Positions 5,208 through 10,145 of a stretch of 10,145 nucleotides of DNA are shown piece by piece; the stretch's first letter is position 1, and each line of letters starts with the position of its first letter. The stretch covers positions 1 to 10,145 of the forward strand of contig JBBAFB010000080.1 of the NCBI GenBank assembly GCA_041655595.1. The letters run 5' to 3'. The notes beneath the pieces are model-generated. The model did no database searches. It had not been told where the DNA came from and worked only from the letters and a program-made list of their open reading frames with translations. The DNA is from JBBAFB01 sp041655595 (GTDB lineage Bacteria > Bacillota > DULZ01). Made by a program: the position numbers and the translations under genes.

Positions 5208-5690
5208 TTGAAAGATACTCATGTTAATGCCGGGACAGATTTAATAGAAGATTTTCTAAGTCTAGTGGAAGATCCCAAAAGTTTGCCGACTAACCATTTA
5301 ATAGCCGTGTTTAGTTTATACACACTGGCCAACATCCTAAACCTGGTGCAATCCGAGACGGCACCCCAAATGGCAGTTGCCAAACCCCAAAGCCAGCAAG
5401 TTGACAAGCCTGATAAGGAAGCTTTAATGGATACCTTGGGCAGCCTGTTAAAGAGCCAGGGAATGAATATTGGGGATCTGGTGGGGATGCTGGGCAACAA
5501 GGGAGGAGCAAACGATCAAAACCCCGGCGATTTGTTAGCGGCACTGGGAAAAAACCCGGCCGCATTAATGAATTTTATGAATTTACTTACCAGCGCCAAG
5601 GAAGCAATTAATGCCGGCAAAAAAGAGGAAAGGCCGGCAAAAAAGGTTGACGAAGCCAAAACCATTCCTTTCAAAGAAAGAAGTACTTAA
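5208..5690 (+). CDS. Uncharacterised protein, TTG start preferred
   Basis: I do not recognise this protein (160 residues from the TTG at 5208). I see an N-terminal helical part with FLSLVEDPKSLPTNHL and a hydrophobic stretch LIAVFSLYTLANILNLV. A Gln/Pro linker follows, then a Gly-, Asn-, Met- and Leu-rich region (about 75-135) with loosely repeated units such as DTLGSLLKSQGMN, DLVGMLGNKGG and DLLAALGKNPAAL. The tail is very basic and acidic (K-K-E-E-R-P-A-K-K). GAAAGGAGG lies 8 nt before the TTG. The same frame is open further upstream to an ATG at 5049, which would give 213 residues, but that ATG has no ribosome binding site. It shares a terminator with the convergent SPOCS/LysM gene. It probably forms an operon with the gene at 4663. 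Confidence 0.72.
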   Translation: MKDTHVNAGTDLIEDFLSLVEDPKSLPTNHLIAVFSLYTLANILNLVQSETAPQMAVAKPQSQQVDKPDKEALMDTLGSLLKSQGMNIGDLVGMLGNKGGANDQNPGDLLAALGKNPAALMNFMNLLTSAKEAINAGKKEERPAKKVDEAKTIPFKERST

Positions 5691-5692
5691 AA

Positions 5693-5719
5693 AAAGCGGT
5701 CTACCGACCGCTTTCTTTT
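5693..5719. terminator. Bidirectional intrinsic terminator between the unknown pair and the SPOCS/LysM gene
   Basis: A perfect 9-bp stem (AAAGCGGTC 5693-5701, GACCGCTTT 5706-5714) has a 4-nt loop. It is followed by TTTCTTTT on + and by seven T on -. It lies between the stop codons of the convergent genes and can serve both. Confidence 0.88.
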
Positions 5720-7382
5720 ATCCCTTAGCTCCCGGTATACCGCAACCCACTACTATCCTTTGCCCAACTCGTAAGTCATTGGGATCAATACCCGGATTTA
5801 ATCTCATCAAATCCTGTACAGTAACTCCAAACTGTGCAGCTAGCTTAAAGAGAGTATCACCCGGTCTGATTATATGGTAACGAATCTCCCCTTCCGGGCA
5901 AGCCGGAGGTACTCCTCCCACAATAATATCAGTCACCACTTGCAACTCCCTCGTTTCGGTTACTCTGGCCTGTATCTCCACAATAGCCGTTTGCTTCCAT
6001 CTGAAATTTTCCGGCACATAAACTGCCGGCGGACAAGAGTTCTCCACAGTGGGCAGCGGCCCCTGACTATTGACATCCACATGCTCCACCCGGCGCACAT
6101 AGGATACATTCATACCCGGCTTAACCCCTTTAACATCCACAAATGTTGTAAAGGGCTCGTCAAAATGGGTTTCCCAAACAGCATTGGTACAGACATCCAC
6201 ATAATAAATCTGTTTATGCAGACTACCGATAACCACAATCTTATTAGGTAATATTTTACTCTCGGAGCGGTTAATATTAATTCTAGCATCCACTTTAGCA
6301 ATCTTTCTGGCGGGTCTGGGGAAGATAATATTCGTATTTTCAATGGCTACTTGCTGCTTGCCTTCCGCTACCACGTGTTCCGCCTTCAAAATTTCTTTTA
6401 CTACATCAATGCCGGGACCGATTACATCCGTTACAACCGAAACTTCCCTTGTGGCTACTGCCCTTACAACTAGTCTTATAATCGCCGATTGATTTGCTGT
6501 AGTTGGTGATGTTAAATCAAATTTAACATATTCCAGGGTTGCCTTCACATTTACGGCTGTTCTTGGGTCAATCCCGGGCAAATCTACAAAGGTGGTAAAG
6601 TCTTCATCAAAGCTAAATTCAAACATTTGGCGGGTGGCGGCATCAATATAATAGACCTGTTTATGCAAAACACCCTGAACAATTAGTTTATTCGGCAGGA
6701 CTTGGGTGGTGATATTCCGTATTTCCGCATCGGAGCTCTTAATCTTAACAGCATTTACCCCAGGTGGCAGATTAATATTGGCCATCACATTAACCTGTTT
6801 TTCTGCCTCACCTAAAACATCTTCAATTTTGACTTTTTCTTTAACTACCTCAATGCCAGATCCCGGCGGAACCTGAATATCAGTAATCACTTCCACTTCC
6901 ATAGTTTCTGTTGCTCTAACATGGATCTCCAAAATTACTGTTTGCTGCCATTCATCCCCCTGAGTGTTGGCATCGGGTATGTCACTGTGATCCACAAACT
7001 CCACCCGGGCATCTACATCAATGATTGATTCCGGAGTGGCCCCGGGCAAATCAACAAAGGTTGTAAATCTTTCATCCACCGGCAAATCATAGACTGCATC
7101 TTCCAGATAATTAATACCACCTACTTCAGCGCTAACATTTGCTACCCAACTGACCTGTTTATGAAATAGCCCTTCAACAATAATTTTGTCAACAATAGGG
7201 GTTGCGTTAATCTCACGGACCACCGTTGTAACCCCCATAATCTTCCTCACCTGCACGGGAAAGGCGACGATGGAGCGCAAACTAACCTGGGTGGTATTCT
7301 CCCCCACAACATGCTGCACCTTAAACTTGCGACGGCTGATTTTAAAGCCGTGGGGATAGCCTCCCTTGTAACCACGTTCCAT
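5718..7382 (-). CDS. Spore coat morphogenetic protein with three SPOCS (DUF3794) domains and a C-terminal LysM, SipL-like
   Basis: This 554-residue protein has three repeats of the SPOCS/DUF3794 domain at about 45-168, 205-320 and 355-485. Each contains the pattern '(L/P)NK(I/L)(I/V)V-x-G-x-L-H-K-Q', then 'F-T-T-F-V-D-(L/V)-x-G', then a strand 'ATRE(V/L)-x-V-V-T-D'. A LysM domain follows at about 509-547 (YHIIRPGDTLFKLAAQFGV). Proteins with this layout act in the mother cell in coat assembly. In Clostridioides difficile, SipL binds the coat base protein SpoIVA through its LysM domain. There is no signal peptide, as expected for a mother-cell cytosolic protein. GAGAGGAGG lies 7 nt before the ATG. 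The gene is monocistronic, between the veg terminator and a shared bidirectional terminator. Domain calls are firm; equivalence to SipL is likely but not proven. Confidence 0.92.
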   Translation of the reverse strand: MERGYKGGYPHGFKISRRKFKVQHVVGENTTQVSLRSIVAFPVQVRKIMGVTTVVREINATPIVDKIIVEGLFHKQVSWVANVSAEVGGINYLEDAVYDLPVDERFTTFVDLPGATPESIIDVDARVEFVDHSDIPDANTQGDEWQQTVILEIHVRATETMEVEVITDIQVPPGSGIEVVKEKVKIEDVLGEAEKQVNVMANINLPPGVNAVKIKSSDAEIRNITTQVLPNKLIVQGVLHKQVYYIDAATRQMFEFSFDEDFTTFVDLPGIDPRTAVNVKATLEYVKFDLTSPTTANQSAIIRLVVRAVATREVSVVTDVIGPGIDVVKEILKAEHVVAEGKQQVAIENTNIIFPRPARKIAKVDARININRSESKILPNKIVVIGSLHKQIYYVDVCTNAVWETHFDEPFTTFVDVKGVKPGMNVSYVRRVEHVDVNSQGPLPTVENSCPPAVYVPENFRWKQTAIVEIQARVTETRELQVVTDIIVGGVPPACPEGEIRYHIIRPGDTLFKLAAQFGVTVQDLMRLNPGIDPNDLRVGQRIVVGCGIPGAKG

Positions 7383-7414
7383 AGGTTTACCTCCTCTCTA
7401 ACTGACTTCATCAC

Positions 7415-7443
7415 AGTATATGCTAGAGAATAATAATGGTGTT
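7415..7443 (-). promoter_or_regulatory. Candidate mother-cell promoter of the SPOCS/LysM gene
   Basis: On the minus strand AACA (7443-7440) and CATATACTG (7422-7414) are 17 nt apart, matching sigma-K (mACm, 16-17 nt, CATAnnnTA) with one mismatch. CATATACT also matches the sigma-E -10 CATACAnT except at one base. A sigma-E assignment would fit SipL-type genes better, but no good sigma-E -35 is visible. Confidence 0.4.
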
Positions 7444-7499
7444 ACTGTGGTCACCGGTTAGGGATCGGGGGTTAAGGATTAGCACAGCTAAGATTAATT

Positions 7500-7533
7500 A
7501 AAAAAACCGCCGGAATTTTATCCGACGGTTTTA
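7500..7533 (-). terminator. Intrinsic terminator of veg
   Basis: On the minus strand AAAACCGTCGG (7532-7522) pairs with CCGGCGGTTTT (7513-7503) with one G-T wobble and an 8-nt loop. A run of seven T follows. It begins 12 nt after the veg stop codon. The A-run on the other flank may give some activity in the other direction too. Confidence 0.88.
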
Positions 7534-7544
7534 TTTTCTTGTTT

Positions 7545-7823
7545 TTATGCTTTTCCTACCGCAATTCGATGCTCCATACCTTCTTGATAGACGGTTAATT
7601 CTACAGTTTCTGTCAACACATCAGTATAGCTAAATGAAACTCTCCTGGCAATACTACGATTTTCATCCAGTTTTATTACAAAAATATTAGGGTAGGTTTG
7701 TTCCAATACCCCAGTTCGCTCGTAAACCTTTTTTCTGCCCCGATTGGCCTTCAGCCTAATCTTATGACCCACATAATCGTCAAGGCTGTTTTTAATCCCT
7801 TCTATTACTTCTTTAGCTGCCAT
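7545..7823 (-). CDS. veg: Veg protein
   Basis: This 92-residue protein matches Veg of Bacillus and Clostridia (about 86 residues in B. subtilis) along its whole length. Conserved stretches are IKNSLDDYVGHKIRLKANRGRKK (start and basic patch, about 10-32), then R-T-G-V-L-E-x-T-Y-P-N-I-F-V-I-K-L-D and R-V-S-F-S-Y-T-D-V-L-T-E-T-V-E-L. The fold is a small beta-rich, Lys/Arg-rich protein. In B. subtilis Veg is abundantly expressed and has been reported to stimulate biofilm matrix genes by counteracting SinR, and it also influences spore outgrowth. Its biochemical activity is not settled. GAGGTGG precedes the ATG. A consensus sigma-A promoter sits only 24-52 nt upstream. Having yabG next to veg is the conserved order in many spore-formers. 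Confidence 0.96.
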   Translation of the reverse strand: MAAKEVIEGIKNSLDDYVGHKIRLKANRGRKKVYERTGVLEQTYPNIFVIKLDENRSIARRVSFSYTDVLTETVELTVYQEGMEHRIAVGKA

Positions 7824-7846
7824 AGAACCACCTCATTTCAAAGTAA

Positions 7847-7875
7847 ATTATACTACAATTTCTTCATCTTGTCAA
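7847..7875 (-). promoter_or_regulatory. Consensus sigma-A promoter of veg
   Basis: On the minus strand TTGACA (7875-7870) and TATAAT (7852-7847) are both perfect and separated by exactly 17 nt. An A/T-rich stretch lies just upstream. This matches the reputation of the B. subtilis veg promoter as one of the strongest vegetative promoters. Confidence 0.92.
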
Positions 7876-7916
7876 AAAGAACATATATTTTACTTTAGGT
7901 GGTGATAACTGTCAAG

Positions 7917-8041
7917 CCAGCAATTTCTGGACCTCGGCCATTTTTATTGGCCTAGCAAGCTGAAATCAAAGGAAAAGGACTTATTTTGCAAATTTATTTT
8001 CTGTTATAAAGGCAAAATCCAAATGCCTCACTCTTTTGCCT
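7917..8041. other. Hairpin-rich spacer between veg promoter and yabG terminator
   Basis: No gene is seen here. The stretch holds several short inverted repeats: CCAG/CTGG (7917-7930), GGCC/GGCC around ATTTTTATT (about 7937-7953), and AGGCAAAA (8010-8017) with TTTTGCCT (8034-8041). AGGCA at 8010 can alternatively pair with TGCCT at 8024-8028. None has a clean T-run, so a terminator role is not shown. Confidence 0.3.
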
Positions 8042-8068
8042 CAAAAAGGGGGTTACCAGCTTGACCCC
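8042..8068 (-). terminator. Probable intrinsic terminator of yabG
   Basis: On the minus strand GGGGT (8068-8064) pairs with ACCCC (8053-8049), loop about 10 nt, followed by CTTTTTG. It lies 10 nt after the yabG stop. The stem is short, so strength is uncertain. Confidence 0.55.
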
Positions 8069-8077
8069 AGCAAAAAT

Positions 8078-8947
8078 TTAATAGGGTGATTTTGGATAAC
8101 CCAAGCGATACCTACCCCTGGTTTCGATGCCCCCTACTCCTCCCGCTCCCGTTATCGTGGTACGGATAATATCCTTGATGGAAACATTTTCGTTAATTGA
8201 AGTGTAGGCCAACCTTTCAACAACAAAAACCGGATCATAAGCGTGAATCATCACCCTTTCAGGTGAGCTGGCAAAATTTGCACCTGCAGCTAAAATTCCT
8301 TCATAGTGGGATTGACAGGCCCCCGCAAACACGACCAAATCATCCCTGCCCGGCACAAATTGCCTTACCTTTCGTACCGCTTCAATAAAATACTGCGAAT
8401 GCTTGTAGTTTTCGATGATGCTAAAGTCTTTTGTCCCTTTTTTAAAAGCGTCATGGCCCGTTAAAACTAGGATATCCGGATTATACTCCTTGACCAAGCT
8501 GACTACCCGGCTCGGCTGTTCTTTTTCAGAAATGGCAAACCCGAAAGCTGGCACATTTAGCTGCCTGTAGGTCCCCATACATTTCTCCAAATAATCTTCA
8601 TCCCCATCAAGATGCAACACCCTGCCGGGCACCTCAAAAAAATCGTTCTCCATTTCTGTTCTACCCCTATGCAACAACCTTCCTTCCCTATCTTGCTCTC
8701 TTTGGGCAAACACCTGCCTTAAAGATGTAGCCCTGGTCATAATACACTCATGGCGATAATGTAAAATGGAGGTTGCATCCTGCTTTTCTAAATCATCCAG
8801 GGGGGCATCCACCATCAAACGAACATCAGTCCCAACTAAGATTGCCTCTTTTTCCCCTTGTTCGGAGGTGAGAATTTCTTTGATTTTAAAAAAAATATCT
8901 CCGCCATAAGATTTTCTTACTACTATATCACCCGCTTTAAGCAACAA
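8078..8947 (-). CDS. yabG: Sporulation-specific protease YabG
   Basis: YabG is a cysteine protease made in the mother cell. In B. subtilis it trims coat proteins including SpoIVA and SafA and helps coat cross-linking. In C. difficile it processes germination proteases. The 289 residues match the usual ~290. The N-terminus GDIVVRKSYGGDIFFKI and the tail G-G-V-G-G-I-E-T-R-G-R-Y-R-L-G are characteristic. Likely catalytic residues are His165 in LTGHDAFKKG and Cys211 in FAGACQSHYEGILAAGANFASSP-type sequence (205-227). The start is a TTG at 8947, 8 nt after a G-run serving as ribosome binding site. A nearer ATG at 8954 is out of frame and hits a stop after five codons. A perfect sigma-K -10 lies upstream, in line with sigma-K control in Bacillus. 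Confidence 0.96.
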   Translation of the reverse strand: MLLKAGDIVVRKSYGGDIFFKIKEILTSEQGEKEAILVGTDVRLMVDAPLDDLEKQDATSILHYRHECIMTRATSLRQVFAQREQDREGRLLHRGRTEMENDFFEVPGRVLHLDGDEDYLEKCMGTYRQLNVPAFGFAISEKEQPSRVVSLVKEYNPDILVLTGHDAFKKGTKDFSIIENYKHSQYFIEAVRKVRQFVPGRDDLVVFAGACQSHYEGILAAGANFASSPERVMIHAYDPVFVVERLAYTSINENVSIKDIIRTTITGAGGVGGIETRGRYRLGYPKSPY

Positions 8948-8978
8948 AAAGCATTCCCCCCCTAACTACCTGTTGCTA

Positions 8979-9006
8979 TATAATATGAACTTGGGTATTT
9001 AAGGTG
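8979..9006 (-). promoter_or_regulatory. Candidate sigma-K promoter of yabG
   Basis: On the minus strand CACC (9006-9003) and CATATTATA (8987-8979) are 15 nt apart. The -10 fits the sigma-K pattern CATAnnnTA completely and the -35 fits mACm; spacing is one base short of the usual 16-17. An inverted repeat AAGGT/ACCTT (9001-9016) overlaps the -35. Confidence 0.55.
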
Positions 9007-9101
9007 AGTTAACCTTGGCTGAAGAATTAAAAGGAAAATAAAATTTAATACCCGTTTTCTATCGCCGGATTTTAAACCTTGTGGCCTAAAAGTCAACAGC
9101 C

Positions 9102-9110
9102 CATATTATA
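9102..9110 (+). promoter_or_regulatory. Candidate sigma-K-type -10 element of the glycosyltransferase gene
   Basis: CATATTATA is a perfect CATAnnnTA, within an 11-bp stretch identical to the yabG -10 in the opposite direction. It lies 44 nt before the ATG at 9155. I see no convincing mACm -35 at 16-17 nt. Confidence 0.35.
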
Positions 9111-9154
9111 TAAAAAAGGCTTTTGTGAAAATTCAGCCTAAAGGAAGTAATTAT

Positions 9155-9937
9155 ATGTGGACTGCTGTAATTCCGGCCTGGAATGAAGAAAACAGAATTA
9201 GCAAGGTGTTAACACGTCTATCCGACCTTCCCCTGGATAAGATAGTTGTCATTGCCAATGGCTGCACGGATAATACCCTTCAAGAAATCAGCCGATTTGA
9301 AGATTCCCGTTTGGATCTGCATATCTTTGCCCACAAATTGGGGGTTGATCTGCCCAGAGCAATTGGGGCCAAAATTGCCCTAGATTACCGCGCCCGAGGG
9401 GTTTTATTTATTGATGGGGATATGACGGGTGCCTCCGGCAATCAGCTTTTTAAATTGATGGAGGGCGTTGAAGCAGGATTAGACTTGGCTTTAACCAATT
9501 GCTATCCTTTTATACCCTATCGCTACTATCATGCAGCCATCGTTTCCCATTATAGGGCAAAGCTAAATCGGGAATTGGGTCTTTTTCAAAAGCTGGGTTT
9601 AGCCTCCCCTACCCACGGTCCTCACGGCGTCTCTGAAAAATTTTTAAAAACCGTCCCCCTCGCAGAACTGGCCATTCCCCCCGTGGCCCTAGCCCTGGCA
9701 GCACATTCCCGGCTGCAAATCAGAGTAGCCGCCCGCCTCCCCGGTCACCAGCTGGAATCCCGCTTACGAGGCACAAAGCACGAAATAATGATCTTTCAAA
9801 CAATCATTGGCGATCATTTAGAGGCCCTGAGTTTAATTAAGGGCCAACCTCGCAATCGCTTACATAAGGGGGAACAGTTTTTAGGCTATCATCCCGAAAG
9901 ACGCTTTGACCTACTGGAAGCCTTTTCCACCCTCTAG
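9155..9937 (+). CDS. Family-2 glycosyltransferase, soluble
   Basis: This 260-residue protein has a GT-A fold N-terminus. VIPAWNEEN (5-13) is the nucleotide-binding start, ANGCTDNT (34-41) the second sugar-nucleotide loop, and Asp87-Gly-Asp89 (FIDGDMTG) the metal-binding D-x-D motif. A later G-P-H-G-V-S may form part of the acceptor site. There is no membrane segment, so it probably works in the cytoplasm, on an unknown acceptor. Family 2 is too broad to name donor or product. An in-frame GTG at 9125 exists, but AAAGGAAG is 7 nt before the ATG at 9155, so I chose the ATG. It diverges from yabG and carries a matching sigma-K-like -10. A role in glycosylating a coat or exosporium component is therefore plausible, though this is inference. 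Confidence 0.85.
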   Translation: MWTAVIPAWNEENRISKVLTRLSDLPLDKIVVIANGCTDNTLQEISRFEDSRLDLHIFAHKLGVDLPRAIGAKIALDYRARGVLFIDGDMTGASGNQLFKLMEGVEAGLDLALTNCYPFIPYRYYHAAIVSHYRAKLNRELGLFQKLGLASPTHGPHGVSEKFLKTVPLAELAIPPVALALAAHSRLQIRVAARLPGHQLESRLRGTKHEIMIFQTIIGDHLEALSLIKGQPRNRLHKGEQFLGYHPERRFDLLEAFSTL

Positions 9938-10047
9938 CCACATCCTTCCTGTCTTCCCACTCTTTTACCAATGCAATCTTTGCCATGATACTTTATAATA
10001 TGGGCTAAGAACTGCTCCATTATCAAAAAAGGAAAGGAGGTATATCC

Positions 10048-10145
10048 CTGTTTAACTTAAAAAAACTATTACTGCTAAGCTTCCTCTGTGCACTCTTTCT
10101 CTTTCCGGTGAAAGCGGAGGCATCTACTACCAGGTATACAGTACA
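10048..10145 (+). CDS. Secreted protein, partial; probable LysM protein with a CTG start
   Basis: Only the first 32 codons are in the window. From CTG at 10048 they encode a clear Sec signal peptide: F-N-L-K-K, then the hydrophobic core LLLLSFLCALFLF, then P-V-K-A-E-A, a good signal peptidase I site (A-x-A). The mature chain begins S-T-T-R-Y-T-V; Y-T-V is how many LysM domains begin, so a cell-wall-binding LysM protein is likely but unproven. GGAAAGGAGG ends 7 nt before the CTG. No ATG, GTG or TTG lies in this frame at a usable distance from the ribosome binding site, so CTG is the probable start. It follows the glycosyltransferase by 110 nt with no terminator seen between, so co-transcription is possible. 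Confidence 0.7.
   Translation, partial: MFNLKKLLLLSFLCALFLFPVKAEASTTRYTV

Noticed and set aside
5219..5565. Two overlapping minus-strand open frames opposite the second unknown gene
   Set aside because: They overlap each other in different frames, are Pro/Cys/Trp-rich and lack translation signals, whereas the plus-strand frame has a perfect ribosome binding site and a terminator after it.
5874..6251. Plus-strand open frame opposite the SPOCS/LysM gene
   Set aside because: It is the shadow of a conserved three-domain protein; its His/Ser/Arg-rich translation resembles no protein.
7698..7898. Plus-strand open frame opposite veg and across its promoter
   Set aside because: It covers a conserved gene and its consensus promoter in the other direction; no ribosome binding site.
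8010..8041. AGGCAAAA/TTTTGCCT hairpin as a terminator or attenuator
   Set aside because: The loop is 16 nt, the stem AT-rich and no T-run follows on either strand; nothing is known to read through it.
8197..8388. Plus-strand open frame opposite yabG
   Set aside because: Shadow of a conserved protease gene, Gln/Pro/His-rich composition, no start signals.
9125..9154. GTG at 9125 as the glycosyltransferase start
   Set aside because: No ribosome binding site precedes it; AAAGGAAG lies 7 nt before the ATG at 9155, where the GT-A fold begins.

Overview
The window comes from the chromosome of an endospore-forming, low- to mid-GC Firmicute. The gene set (spo0E-type phosphatase, sleB-ypeB, a SPOCS/LysM coat protein, veg, yabG) together with strong AAAGGAGG ribosome binding sites and TTG/CTG/GTG starts fits an anaerobic clostridial lineage of the Desulfotomaculum/Peptococcaceae type. 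That placement is inference from gene content. I see no mobile element, CRISPR array, tRNA or rRNA gene.

Layout. 1-423 (-) is the N-terminal part of lgt, cut by the window edge. 519-707 (-) is a small Spo0E-like phosphatase whose terminator hairpin begins inside its own last codons. 708-1139 is an AT-rich intergenic region with two Spo0A-box-like heptamers. 1140-1460 (+) is a divergent YbaB/EbfC-like protein, followed by 1572-2582 (+), a chymotrypsin-fold serine protease without a signal peptide. It converges on the sleB-ypeB germination pair (4508 down to 2604, -) and shares a perfect bidirectional terminator with it. Divergent from sleB, on +, are two genes I do not recognise (4663-5040 and 5208-5690). 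These converge on a three-SPOCS-domain plus LysM protein (7382 down to 5718, -), again through a shared bidirectional terminator. Next come veg (7823 down to 7545, -) with a textbook sigma-A promoter and yabG (8947 down to 8078, -) with a TTG start. Divergent from yabG is a soluble family-2 glycosyltransferase (9155-9937, +). The window ends in the signal peptide of a probable LysM protein that appears to start with CTG at 10048 (+).

How the genes fit together. Most of the recognisable genes act in sporulation: entry (Spo0E, acting on Spo0A~P), cortex hydrolysis at germination (SleB with its partner YpeB), coat assembly (SPOCS/LysM protein, similar to SipL of Clostridioides difficile) and coat maturation (YabG). 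Promoter-like elements agree with this: a sigma-G-like promoter before sleB, and mother-cell (sigma-E/sigma-K) -10 elements before the SPOCS/LysM gene, yabG, the glycosyltransferase and the unknown pair. By association, the unknown pair and the glycosyltransferase are the best candidates in the window for undescribed spore components. No complete new multi-gene system is evident.
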